From positions 310,001-374,000 of the forward strand of contig NZ_FNNN01000002.1 in assembly GCF_900106755.1 (NCBI RefSeq): 64,000 bases of DNA, given 5' to 3'. Both the position numbers and the translations under genes were made by a program. The notes under the pieces are model-generated. The model saw only the letters and a list, made by a program, of their open reading frames with translations. It did no database searches and was not told where the DNA came from. Positions 42,138-51,896 of the stretch are shown one piece after another; positions within the stretch are counted from its first letter, which is position 1; every line of letters begins with the position of its first letter. The DNA is from Bacteroides faecis MAJ27. Lineage in GTDB: Bacteria > Bacteroidota > Bacteroidia > Bacteroidales > Bacteroidaceae.

Positions 42138-43624
42138 TTACTTTTCAACGAATGTATTCAGTGAGTGAGCCTGCAGGGTAACACATAAATAGCGATTTCC
42201 CAATTTCACAGTCACTTCCTTAGCTTCTCCATTGAAGTTTCCGGCTATTACTACTTGCTTCTTTTGCGGAGTCATAACTATCATTACCGGTGTCTTGTCA
42301 TCTTTGCCTGCTTTATAAGACAGTATCTTTGATCCTGGAGTTATGTAGTGACTATAATGTTTACTGCATAATATTCAGGGGTATATGTGGCTGTTCCGGC
42401 TTTTGAATCGACATGAATCAGCGCATTTTGTTTCCAGCCCCAACCGCTGAAACCTCCATCATACAGAATCGCATTCCAGAAAGTATACTCTTCACAACCA
42501 TTACCCAGATAATGATTCATCAGACCGAAGGTATGTTCGGCTGCTTTCCAGTCAAAAGAGCCCCAGCCGCACTCACTTTCTGTCTGTACATATTTGTATT
42601 GCGGATATTTGGCACGAAGACGAGGCAGGATCTGCCCGCCTTCCCACTGGAAGCCGACTCCTTGTATTGTCTCCGGCATTCGCGGATCGGATAATACCTG
42701 ATCAATGATGTCATAGCGGTTGGTATTGATGGTGCCTAAATACACCTTAACTTCCGGATGACGCTTCTTTAAAGTGGGAGCGAGATACTCAACATTGAAA
42801 CGGATAATACCTTCCGGCGTCCAGGCACAGCCCGGATAGTTTGTGTAACTCCATGATTCGTTCTGGAACATGACCATAGAAACGGGAATGCCTTGTTCTT
42901 TGTACGCGTCAATAAATTTGCAGAAATAGTTGGCGTATGTTTGCAGATAGCGCGGGTCCTGTATAAAGTAATCGTTCACTGCCAATTGGTGTGGGAATAC
43001 TCCGTCTCTCTTTTCGGTGTTATCTTCAAACAGAGCTACGTCTGATAGCGGAGACATCTGATTCTGATTACGGTCACTACGTACTGAATAATAATGGTTA
43101 ATCTTCATCCAGGAAGGAGGCGACCAGGGGGATGTCCAGAAAGTCATATTCGGATTGTACTGCTGTGCCGCTTTGATGAAAGGAATCAATGTCGTTTTAT
43201 CCCGGTTGATATTGAAATGCTTTAACTGGAAGTCGCCGGATACTTCGTCGCAACTGTACCAGTCACGGGCGTAGTCATTGGCATTCATGGAAAAACGTCC
43301 CATATTGAATTTCAAGTCTCCTTCGGGAGAAAAGAGTTGCCGGAGAATTGTTTCCTGTTGTGTTCTTGGGAGCATGTTAAGCGCGTCCCATCCCAGCTCA
43401 TTGAAGCATGTTCCCCAAGCTTTGAAGGTAGTGCCGTCTTCCGAACCGTCTATATCAAGCACAGGAGCCTGTGCGGCTTTCGTCTGTAGTTTGATTTTGG
43501 CTTGTTGCCAGGTGTTTCCTTCCGTACTGCTGATCCATTCGTAGGATTGTGCATATATATTGCTTATGGAGAGTGTCAATGCTATCCCACTCATTAAGAT
43601 TGTTTTTCTAATGATGTTCCTCAT
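42138..43624 (-). pseudogene. GH30 family glycoside hydrolase, frameshifted near its C-terminus
   Basis: Exported GH30 enzyme (signal peptide ending NIYAQ). The TIM-barrel holds the acid/base Glu in MFQNESW (about residue 255) and the nucleophile Glu in YVQTESECGW (about 345). The reading frame stops at 42341 after 427 residues with YYAVNIIVTT. If one A is added to the AAA run at 42360-42362 (minus strand), the frame continues as YYAVKHYSHYITPGSKIL and runs through the C-terminal beta-sandwich to a stop at 42138, giving about 495 residues, normal for the family. The gene is therefore either a recent pseudogene, a sequencing error, or switched by slippage. The active-site part is intact. It follows the GH2 gene by 25 bp in one operon. 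Candidate substrates are beta-glucosidic or xylan-like; not resolvable here. Confidence 0.88.
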
Positions 43625-43649
43625 ATTTCTATATATTCATTATTGGTTA

Positions 43650-46106
43650 TTATTCATAGGTTTCTATGGAGATATTTGCCTCCGGCAATCCTTTTGCGGA
43701 GACAGTGAGATGAATGTTTCCTTCTTGTGTATCGGGTTGCACGATAACTATTGCTTTTCCACGGAATGTTTTGGGAGTCAGGGAACGGAAACTTCTCATA
43801 TCATCGGCACTTCCGTTTCCGGAAGCGATGACCGAACCTTTTCCGCCGGATTTGATCTCCAAAGGAATCTCACAGTCGGGAATGACTCTTCCGTCTTTAT
43901 CCAAGACTTCAATTTTTACGTATGCCAGATCATTTTTATCGGCTTTTATCTTGGATCGGTCAGCAGTCAGACGGATACTTGCCGGATTTCCGGCAGTGTT
44001 GAGTGATGCTGAAGCGGTTTCTTTCTTTCCTTTCACGTTGCAGGCTTTTAATTCTCCCGGTTCGTAGGGAACTTCAAAAGAAGCGGTATAAGTATCGGGT
44101 GTTGTTTCCTTTTCACCTATCAGGCGATTGTTCAGATACAGTCGTACTTTGGGAGAACGGCTATAAACATGTACGGTCATCGTTTTGCCTTCCATGCCTT
44201 TCCAGTTCCAGCTTAACAGTTCGTTTTTCCATCCCCAATAGTTGATATCTTCTCTTTTTCCGTCGGCTACAGGCGGTTGAACAGCCAATGAGATATCTCG
44301 TCTGTTCCAAAGTATGTCCCGATAGTAAGATTGTGGTTTCTTATCTCCGCAGAGATCGATATCACCGCACCAGGCATTGTACCAGGGCCATCCCATGAAT
44401 TGAGGACTGTGTTCTCCGGGAGCGAGTTCAAGAGTATGTGCCAAACCGGCTTCACCCAGATAATCGATGGCTGTCCACACAAAGTCTCCAATCAGATAGG
44501 GGTTCTTGTCAATCAGATTCCAGTTTTGTGCCGCTTCCTTGGGAACAGATTCGCTGCCGTACATCACTCGTTCGGGAAAACGTGCGTGATCGTTCTCGTA
44601 TTCTTTCCATTGATAGTTGTAGCCGGAAACGTCGAGATTGCGGAATGCTCTTTCCGAGTCTTTTTCCCAGCTGAAATGTCTTCTGTCCCAAAATGCGTTG
44701 ACTGCGGCGGTAGAGGGGCGGGTAGTGTCATATTTTTCAATGGTTGCGATGAGTTTCTTTGCAATCACTTCTCCAGTCGGTTCGTCTGCACGTTCGGCTA
44801 TTTCATTACCGATGCTCCACATGATAATGGATGGATGGTTTCTGTCTCTGCGGAGCATGGTTGTCATGTCATGTTCGCTCCATTCGTCGAAATACTGGTG
44901 ATAATCCTGCGGACGTTTGGCTTGTTGCCATTGGTCGAATACTTCGTCAATAACAAGTAATCCCAGTTTGTCACATGCTTGCAGGAAGTATTCTGAAGGC
45001 AGATTATGAGAACATCTGACCGCATTGAATCCGTTCGCTTTCATCAGTTCTACTTTGCGTTCTTCTGCTCTGTCGAGAGCTACTGCACCCAACAGACCAT
45101 TGTCATGGTGCAGGCAACCGCCTCTTAGTTTCAGTGGTTTTCCATTTAGCAGGAATCCTTCTTTTGCATTGAACTCAATGGTACGTATGCCGAAAGGGAC
45201 CGTTATCTGATCCGATTCCTCTTTGTCTGACCGGACGGAAATATGGGCCGTATATAAATGAGGTGAATCGACGGACCATAACTCCGGTTTCTTGATTTCA
45301 AAGGAGAGGGAGAGGGGAGTATTTCCTTCTCCTGCTATATTCACCTGTTGGGTTGCAGAGTAAACTTCAGCGCCCTGCGGGGAAAGAATCCGCACGTTCA
45401 GATGACTGACAACTTCTTCTTTATGGGCGTTATGCAGAATGGTGTGAAGATTGACTGTTGCTTTTCTGCCTTCTACTTTAGAAGCGTCTACGAAAGTATC
45501 CCATTCGTCTAAGTGGACTTTATCTGTTTTTATCAACCATACATGGCGGTAAATCCCGGAACCTGCATACCAGCGGCTGTTCAGTCCTTCATTAATGACT
45601 TTTACGGCGATTGTATTGGGAATGCCGGGGGCATTACAGTATTTATTAATGTCGATTCTGAAAGGAATATATCCGTAGGCATTGAAACATGCCTTTTGTC
45701 CGTTTATCCATACTTCCGTCTGGTTGTAAGCACCTTCAAAATAGAGGGAGAGGATTTTGTCCGTATCTCCCGGTTGGAGGATCAGTTCTTTTCTGTACCA
45801 TCCTTCACCGCCTACGGTCTGTCCGGTATCCGGTCCGCCTATGCTCATGCGGGAAAAAGGACCGATGGTTATACCTTCTCTTTGTACGGGTAGAGGTTCC
45901 ACACTCCAGTCATGGGGAATGTCAAGCACTCTCCATCCGCTGTCGTTGAAGGAAGGTTGTTCGGCATTTGCAATGCATCCGTGATAGAATTTCCAATGTT
46001 GGTTCATGTTTATCTTACGTTCCGAAGCAGAAATGCTTGTCGTAAAACTTAACATGGAAAAAGAAATAGCCAATAAGATGGCTGAGAATCTGAAATGTTT
46101 GTCCAT
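43650..46106 (-). CDS. GH2 family glycoside hydrolase (beta-galactosidase/glucuronidase-like)
   Basis: 818 residues from the ATG at 46106 (MDKHFRF), exported (signal peptide ending near SISA). The start at 46118 would leave only about 10 nt of leader after the promoter at 46135. The order is: sugar-binding jelly roll (about 25-190), immunoglobulin-like domain (about 195-300), TIM barrel (about 305-600) with the acid/base Glu in WSIGNEIAERA (about 435) and the nucleophile in YGSESVP (about 519), then a DUF4982-type region and a C-terminal beta domain with LTADRSKIKADKNDLAYV. Exo-acting on terminal beta-linked sugars; exact sugar unknown. It lies between the hybrid two-component regulator and the GH30 gene and is probably under that regulator. 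Confidence 0.93.
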   Translation of the reverse strand: MDKHFRFSAILLAISFSMLSFTTSISASERKINMNQHWKFYHGCIANAEQPSFNDSGWRVLDIPHDWSVEPLPVQREGITIGPFSRMSIGGPDTGQTVGGEGWYRKELILQPGDTDKILSLYFEGAYNQTEVWINGQKACFNAYGYIPFRIDINKYCNAPGIPNTIAVKVINEGLNSRWYAGSGIYRHVWLIKTDKVHLDEWDTFVDASKVEGRKATVNLHTILHNAHKEEVVSHLNVRILSPQGAEVYSATQQVNIAGEGNTPLSLSFEIKKPELWSVDSPHLYTAHISVRSDKEESDQITVPFGIRTIEFNAKEGFLLNGKPLKLRGGCLHHDNGLLGAVALDRAEERKVELMKANGFNAVRCSHNLPSEYFLQACDKLGLLVIDEVFDQWQQAKRPQDYHQYFDEWSEHDMTTMLRRDRNHPSIIMWSIGNEIAERADEPTGEVIAKKLIATIEKYDTTRPSTAAVNAFWDRRHFSWEKDSERAFRNLDVSGYNYQWKEYENDHARFPERVMYGSESVPKEAAQNWNLIDKNPYLIGDFVWTAIDYLGEAGLAHTLELAPGEHSPQFMGWPWYNAWCGDIDLCGDKKPQSYYRDILWNRRDISLAVQPPVADGKREDINYWGWKNELLSWNWKGMEGKTMTVHVYSRSPKVRLYLNNRLIGEKETTPDTYTASFEVPYEPGELKACNVKGKKETASASLNTAGNPASIRLTADRSKIKADKNDLAYVKIEVLDKDGRVIPDCEIPLEIKSGGKGSVIASGNGSADDMRSFRSLTPKTFRGKAIVIVQPDTQEGNIHLTVSAKGLPEANISIETYE

Positions 46107-46134
46107 AGCTTTTGTCATTCATTTGATATGTGGA

Positions 46135-46142
46135 CAAAGGTA
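46135..46142 (-). promoter_or_regulatory. -7 box of the GH2-GH30 operon
   Basis: Plus-strand CAAAGGTA reads TACCTTTG on the minus strand. It lies inside the 159-bp space after the regulator gene, so the hydrolases have their own promoter. Confidence 0.6.
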
Positions 46143-46265
46143 GGGAAGAACATCAATCCGGCAGAACAACAATGTAACAAACTACTGCAATAAATGTATC
46201 AAAATCTATGCTGACATATTTGTAGCAGGTGTTTGATGTAATTATACTCGTCGACTTTACATATC

Positions 46266-49200
46266 TTATTTATGATATTGAGTAGGAAGTACTCCGAACA
46301 TTTCTTTAAAACATTTGCTGAAATAACTGGGGGTGGCAAATCCTACTTTTTCGGATATTTCAACAATAGACAGGTCTGTGTCCGTTAATAACCGGGCTGC
46401 TTTCTTCAACCGGATACTTCGGATAAATTCTGTCGGCTTTTGCCCGGTAATGGATTGAAGCTTACGGTAAAGATTCATTCGGCTCATACACATGTCGTCG
46501 CTGAAGAGTTCTACGCTATAATCGTTGTTATCCAGATTCTTCTCGACGAATGCCACCGCTTTTTTCAAGAACTCTTCATCCACTTTTGAAGTGGTCAGGT
46601 CTTCCGTATTCACTTCTATTTCTGTCAGGAATATCTGTTTACGCTTCTGTTGCAGTGCAAGCAGATGATGAATGCGATTGTCCAGAATTTCCATGTTGAA
46701 AGGCTTGGTCAGATAACAGTCAGCTCCTGATTTATAACCTTCCAATATACTCTCGTCACCGGTACGGGCAGTGAGCAGTATGATGAAGAGGTGGGAGGTT
46801 TTGACATTCTGTTTCAGACGATGACATAATTCGAACCCGTCTATTCCCGGCATCATGACGTCACTTACCACTATATCCACTTCTTTTTCGTTGGCGATGG
46901 TTTCTGCCTCTTCTCCATTGGAAGCTTCCCACACCTGATATTCCTGTGATAGTTGCTGGTACATGAATCGGCGGAATTCTTCGTTGTCTTCTACCAGAAG
47001 AATTGTCCTGCGATTATTTGATGATACTGCTTCCTTGCTTTCGCTCTCTTCTCTTGGCGATAAACGTTCATCTGTCAGATGGGTTGGGAGATAAATGCGG
47101 AATTCACTTCCCTTATATCTTTTGCTGTCCACTTCAATGAATCCGTGATGCAGACTGACATACTCTTTGACGATGTGCAACCCGATACCGCTTCCTGCTG
47201 TGGCTTGTCTGTTTTCGCTTGCGTCGATCTGATAATAACGGTCGAAAATATGAGAAAGAGCTTCAGACTCTATTCCTTTTCCTGTATCTTCAATTCGAAT
47301 GCATATATACTGTGTTCCATCTTGGGTTATGGTATCCGCAGAAACTGTAATGCTTCCGCCGGGCGGAGTAAATTTAAACGCATTATTCAGTAAGTTGTAG
47401 AGGATACGATGCACCTTATCCCGGTCAAAATACATATGTACCCCTTGTCGTGGCAGTAAGATAGAGTATTCAATTTGTTTATTGGTGGCATACGCTCCAA
47501 ATACTTCACAAGTTGATGAGACAAATTCGTAGATTTCTCCATTCATGAGCTGTAGTTTCTCACCATGCACTTCTAGTTTCCGGAAGTCGAGCAGTTGGTT
47601 TACTAATTGAAGTAATTCCTGTGCGTTGCGATAAATGGAAGATAATTGTTGCTTCAATTTGCTGTCCTGAATATCCGTTAACAGGCTGCTCAATGGAGTG
47701 ATGATGAGTGTCAGAGGAGTACGCAGTTCATGACTGATATTCGTGAAGAAACGGAATTTCATTTGCGTCAGCTGTTCTTCCATCTGTTCTTTCTGTTTTT
47801 TGTGCAGGCGGTTGAAGTATAACTTTAGTGATCCTGTCATGACTAAAATGATGGAGATGATGCCCAGTGTATATGCCCACCAGGTCTCGTACCATGCGGG
47901 GAGACGGTGAATTTGTAAACAGGAGACAGGTTGTGCCCAGCAGCCGTGAATATCTGTTGCTTTTATTTCCAGCGTGTAGTTACCTTTCGGGAGTTTGGTG
48001 AAATAGGCTGTATTGATTCCCGGTGGCAAATAATTCCAGTTGGTGTCCCATCCTTTCAGGCGATAAGCATAACTGATTTGTCCGGCATGCAAGTGTTCAA
48101 GGGTTGAAAAAGAGAGTTCTATATTTACATTGTCGGGAGCCAGTTCGATTAGTTGTGTATCTATGCCCATGATTCGCCTGTTTCCATCTGTTTTGATAGA
48201 TGAAATCACCGGCTTTATGTCGTTGGGAGATTGGTCTAATTCCGGCGATGGGGTAGCAAGGCAGAAAGCGCCGATTCCTCCAAGGCAAATCGTACCGTTT
48301 TCTATTTTCCCTATGGAAAGGAAGTAATCTACCTGAATGAAACGGTCTGAATTGTACAGGATTCTGAATGAATGATTTTTAGGATTATATTCTTTTACAT
48401 ACTGATCGGCCAATATCCATAAATGGCCGAGATTGTCCACGGTCATACTTTTAACCGCATCTCCATTGGCATTACACGCATTGTCTTCTCTGGCCAGTGT
48501 TTGCAATTGTGGGTGGTAACTATATACATTTCCTTCTAGTGTGGCAGTCCATATCTTATTGTCGGGGGATATGATGATGGAAGAATAGTTTTCGCCTTTG
48601 TGGATGGAGTGTACTTGTCCATCCGGGGGAAGGCATGAGAATTCCGGCGTTTCGGTGATATAGTAGATAGCTTTATCGGGAGAAATCGCTATACCGTTGA
48701 TTGCGCCCGTGTCCTTATGAATTCTTCTCATATTCCCGTCCGATATGGAATATTGATAGATTGCATTTTCTGTTCCAATCCATAAGTTCCCCTGGTCGTC
48801 TTCATGCAACACGCGAACCTGACAGGCATCCGGAATACGGATTTCTTGTATGCATTTCATTTTCATGCTCTCATGCTGTAGGTGTACCACACAGGCATTT
48901 CCACTGGCAGCCCAGATTCCCGGTTGTGTCCGGCATTTCTCTATACATTTTATAATATGGTATTTGCCTGTATCGTTCGGAAAATCGGAGGCGAAAGAAA
49001 TCTGTTCAGAAGCCGGATGATACAATGATAGTCCTGTTCTCCCCTGCCATATCCAGTAATACTCTTCTTCCCGGATAGTCCTGTCTGCCATCACCGGGTA
49101 GCCGGTGATGGCAGACATAGCGGGGGTAGGATAGCGTTTTATTTTATTGGAGTCAAATGAAAGGATGAATGAATGCGGAGAATATCCCGGTACCCATACG

Positions 49201-50177
49201 TTGCCGGAACGGTCTTCTATGATCCGGTCCAGTATCTTTTTGCCTTTAGGCAGGAAAGCTTCGGTAGAAACCGGATGAAGTTTATTATTTATAATTTGAT
49301 AAGCATACAGGTCATTCATGGCTGAAACCCACAATACTCCTTGTCTGCTGTCTTTTAATAGTCCCAGTATCTGGCTTTTATGTGGATTATGCTCACTGCC
49401 TTCTAAAGTGGCTGGTTGCAATGTGCAGTTGTCCGTATCTGTTTGTATATTAGCAGAAGGAGTAAACCGCACGACTCCTTTTCCCCATGTGGCTATCCAA
49501 TAACAGTTATTCTGTGCATCTTCTATCATTTGTGTAGGTGATGCGCCGCATGTCCATGGATGTGGTAAGAAGTGATCTGTTGCAGGATGGTATTCTAAAA
49601 GCCCTCCCCACCATTGCATTACCCAAAGGGTATGTTTACTGTCCTCGTAAAAGTCTGAAACATTTTGTTTATGTCCTTTCCATTGCGAGGGATAGCTGCC
49701 AAGTAGTTTGCTGTCATTGGAGTAATGGTAGATCATGCCATCTGCCGCCACCCAGATTGTTCCGTCATGGATGGCCCGAATGGCATTAATGGCTTGTTGC
49801 TGAAGTTCTTTGTTCGTTATTTCCGTTATCGAGTAATTTCTTTTATCCAGTTTGTATAGTCCCCGTTTGGTCCCGAACCAGATATGATGATTGTTGTCTT
49901 CTGTCAGACAGGTGATATCGTTACTTGATAATAAGTTAGGGGTATTCAGGTCGGAACGGAAAACATCAATCTGATAACCATTGTCACGACATAGACCTCC
50001 TCCTTCTGTCGCATACCACATATATCCCTCACTGTCTTGCAGTATATGATGGATATGTGCTACCGGTAACAGCTTTTGGGTAGGTAGTTCGGTGACGACT
50101 ACCTGCTGGGCTGATACAGATAATGTAATTAAAAAGCTAATGACAAATATGCAATATTTCAGTAATATGCCTTTCAT
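46266..50177 (-). CDS. Hybrid two-component system regulator (periplasmic sensor, kinase, receiver, AraC output in one chain)
   Basis: 1303 residues. Signal peptide or first helix (ILLKYCIFVISFLITLSVSAQ). The periplasmic sensor is made of repeated propeller motifs (DSEGYMWYATEGGGL, DNNHHIWFGTKRGLY, DGTIWVAADGMIY and others). A Y_Y_Y domain follows (ISYAYRLKGWDTNWNYLPP), then one membrane helix near 775-795. HisKA comes next with NISHELRTPLTL (His near 815) and a HATPase domain with DTGKGIESEALSHIFDRYYQ. The receiver follows with SDVMMPGIDGFELC (Asp near 1105) and KPF, and AraC helix-turn-helix domains close the chain (about 1200-1303). It senses a glycan fragment in the periplasm and controls adjacent hydrolase genes, here GH2 and GH30. 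No SusC/SusD pair is present. Confidence 0.96.
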   Translation of the reverse strand: MKGILLKYCIFVISFLITLSVSAQQVVVTELPTQKLLPVAHIHHILQDSEGYMWYATEGGGLCRDNGYQIDVFRSDLNTPNLLSSNDITCLTEDNNHHIWFGTKRGLYKLDKRNYSITEITNKELQQQAINAIRAIHDGTIWVAADGMIYHYSNDSKLLGSYPSQWKGHKQNVSDFYEDSKHTLWVMQWWGGLLEYHPATDHFLPHPWTCGASPTQMIEDAQNNCYWIATWGKGVVRFTPSANIQTDTDNCTLQPATLEGSEHNPHKSQILGLLKDSRQGVLWVSAMNDLYAYQIINNKLHPVSTEAFLPKGKKILDRIIEDRSGNVWVPGYSPHSFILSFDSNKIKRYPTPAMSAITGYPVMADRTIREEEYYWIWQGRTGLSLYHPASEQISFASDFPNDTGKYHIIKCIEKCRTQPGIWAASGNACVVHLQHESMKMKCIQEIRIPDACQVRVLHEDDQGNLWIGTENAIYQYSISDGNMRRIHKDTGAINGIAISPDKAIYYITETPEFSCLPPDGQVHSIHKGENYSSIIISPDNKIWTATLEGNVYSYHPQLQTLAREDNACNANGDAVKSMTVDNLGHLWILADQYVKEYNPKNHSFRILYNSDRFIQVDYFLSIGKIENGTICLGGIGAFCLATPSPELDQSPNDIKPVISSIKTDGNRRIMGIDTQLIELAPDNVNIELSFSTLEHLHAGQISYAYRLKGWDTNWNYLPPGINTAYFTKLPKGNYTLEIKATDIHGCWAQPVSCLQIHRLPAWYETWWAYTLGIISIILVMTGSLKLYFNRLHKKQKEQMEEQLTQMKFRFFTNISHELRTPLTLIITPLSSLLTDIQDSKLKQQLSSIYRNAQELLQLVNQLLDFRKLEVHGEKLQLMNGEIYEFVSSTCEVFGAYATNKQIEYSILLPRQGVHMYFDRDKVHRILYNLLNNAFKFTPPGGSITVSADTITQDGTQYICIRIEDTGKGIESEALSHIFDRYYQIDASENRQATAGSGIGLHIVKEYVSLHHGFIEVDSKRYKGSEFRIYLPTHLTDERLSPREESESKEAVSSNNRRTILLVEDNEEFRRFMYQQLSQEYQVWEASNGEEAETIANEKEVDIVVSDVMMPGIDGFELCHRLKQNVKTSHLFIILLTARTGDESILEGYKSGADCYLTKPFNMEILDNRIHHLLALQQKRKQIFLTEIEVNTEDLTTSKVDEEFLKKAVAFVEKNLDNNDYSVELFSDDMCMSRMNLYRKLQSITGQKPTEFIRSIRLKKAARLLTDTDLSIVEISEKVGFATPSYFSKCFKEMFGVLPTQYHK

Positions 50178-50420
50178 ATAATAATATAATAGCGGAAGTT
50201 TTTATGTACTTCCTGGGCAAAGATAGCTTTTTTACTTCATAACAAACGTAACTACTGATCTTTTAGGTATGGAAATGTAATTTCCTGCAACTTCGTTGAC
50301 AGGTATTACTGAAGATGGAAAGCCCTTGAAAAAGAGTAAAGGGATAGAGTCTATAAGTATGGAAGGGAGGAAAGTAATATTGAAACTCTCTTTTGAAGAT
50401 TAACTTTCTTTTGCAGGAAA
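50178..50420. other. Intergenic region upstream of the hybrid regulator
   Basis: The minus-strand -7 box TATCTTTG (plus-strand CAAAGATA, 50218-50225) probably drives the regulator with a leader of about 35 nt. I see nothing else in the remaining AT-rich stretch. Confidence 0.45.
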
Positions 50421-50454
50421 CAAAAAAGCACGGTGATGTTTCATCCCGTGCTTT
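50421..50454 (-). terminator. Terminator of the O-acetylhomoserine sulfhydrylase gene
   Basis: AAAGCACGG (50425-50433) pairs with CCGTGCTTT (50446-50454); on the minus strand a T run follows (plus-strand A run 50422-50427). Confidence 0.88.
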
Positions 50455-50486
50455 CTTGCTATTGTCATTGTTCTGAATATCAGTTG

Positions 50487-51767
50487 TTATGCATTCAGTG
50501 CCTGTTCGATATCTGCGATAATATCTTCTGCATTTTCGATACCTACGGACAGACGGATCAAGTCCGGACGTACACCTGCTTCGAGCAGCTGTTCGTCTGT
50601 CAGCTGGCGGTGAGTGTGGCTGGCAGGATGAAGCACACAGCTGCGTGCATCAGCAACGTGAGTAACGATGGCGATGAACTCCAGTGAATCCATAAATTTG
50701 ATGGATACGTCACGTCCGCCTTTCAGTCCGAAGGAGATAACTCCGCAAGAGCCGTTCGGCATATATTTCTGTGCCAGAGCATAATATTTGTTATCCGGCA
50801 GACCGCAATAGTTTACCCAGGCCACTTTCTCATTTTTGGAAAGGAACTCGGCTACTTTCTGTGCATTGCGACAGTGCTGTGGCATACGGAGATGCAATGT
50901 TTCCAGTCCCAGGTTCAGTAAGAAAGCATTTTGCGGGCTTTGAATACTGCCGAGGTCGCGCATTAACTGTGCGGTTGCTTTTGTGATATAAGCTCCTTTG
51001 CCGAATGCTTTCGTATAAGTCAGGCCGTGATAAGACTCGTCCGGAGTACACAGGCCGGGGAATTTGTCGGCATGAGCATCCCAGTCGAAATTTCCGCTGT
51101 CAACGATACATCCTCCTATGCTTGTTGCGTGTCCGTCCATATATTTGGTTGTGGAATGAACAACGATGTCCGCTCCCCATTCAAACGGGCGGCAGTTAAT
51201 CGGAGTCGGGAATGTGTTGTCTACAATCAAAGGTACCCCGTGATTGTGTGCGATGCGGGCAAACTTCTCGATATCCAGCACTTCGAGAGAAGGGTTGGAA
51301 ACCGTTTCTCCGAACAGTGCTTTAGTGTTTGGCTTGAAAGCTGCGGAGATTTCCTCTTCGCTGGCATCCGGAGTGACGAACGTTACGTCGATGCCAAGCT
51401 TTTTCATTGTCACACCGAACAAGTTGAAAGTTCCACCGTAGATAGCGGAAGAACAAACGAAATGGTCTCCTGCCTGGCAGATATTGAAAATGGCATAGAA
51501 GTTGGCTGCCTGACCGCTGGAAGTCAGCATAGCGGCTACACCACCTTCGAGGGCGGCAATCTTAGCGGCAACAGCGTCGTTCGTCGGGTTTTGCAGGCGG
51601 GTGTAGAAGTAACCGCTGTCTTCCAAATCGAAGAGGCGTGCCATTTGCTCGCTGGTATCATATTTGAAAGTGGTACTTTGGTAGATGGGCAACACGCGTG
51701 GTTCGCCCTTTTTAGGCGTCCATCCTGCTTGTACGCACAGGGTTTCGGGCTTGAATTGTTTTGCCAT
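50487..51767 (-). CDS. metY: O-acetylhomoserine sulfhydrylase (PLP-dependent)
   Basis: Makes homocysteine from O-acetylhomoserine and sulfide in methionine synthesis; cytoplasmic. 426 residues, the length of MetY rather than the shorter cystathionine gamma-synthase (about 380). PLP enzyme fold of the Cys/Met family: LTSSGQAANFYAIFN near 80, IVDNTFPTPINCRPFEWGADIVVHS near 185-205, and the lysine that binds PLP in HSTTKYMDGHATSIGG (about 208). It ends with the family motif RLSVGIENAEDIIADIEQAL. Single gene, divergent from the amidase gene. A minus-strand -7 box TACTTTTG lies at 51816-51823. No SAM or other methionine riboswitch is visible in the short leader. Confidence 0.94.
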   Translation of the reverse strand: MAKQFKPETLCVQAGWTPKKGEPRVLPIYQSTTFKYDTSEQMARLFDLEDSGYFYTRLQNPTNDAVAAKIAALEGGVAAMLTSSGQAANFYAIFNICQAGDHFVCSSAIYGGTFNLFGVTMKKLGIDVTFVTPDASEEEISAAFKPNTKALFGETVSNPSLEVLDIEKFARIAHNHGVPLIVDNTFPTPINCRPFEWGADIVVHSTTKYMDGHATSIGGCIVDSGNFDWDAHADKFPGLCTPDESYHGLTYTKAFGKGAYITKATAQLMRDLGSIQSPQNAFLLNLGLETLHLRMPQHCRNAQKVAEFLSKNEKVAWVNYCGLPDNKYYALAQKYMPNGSCGVISFGLKGGRDVSIKFMDSLEFIAIVTHVADARSCVLHPASHTHRQLTDEQLLEAGVRPDLIRLSVGIENAEDIIADIEQALNA

Positions 51768-51815
51768 AATGATATCGGGTTTAATGATTTATTGCCAAAA
51801 AAAGTTTTAACGGTG

Positions 51816-51844
51816 CAAAAGTAAGGAAAATAATTGTATTTTTG
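51816..51844. promoter_or_regulatory. Back-to-back promoter boxes between metY and the amidase
   Basis: Plus-strand CAAAAGTA (51816-51823) is TACTTTTG for metY on the minus strand. TATTTTTG (51837-51844) fits the amidase on the plus strand. Confidence 0.5.
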
Positions 51845-51896
51845 CCCTGTTTATGAGTGAAATGATACCCTTGTGAGGGAGATAGCTAGTGTAAAT

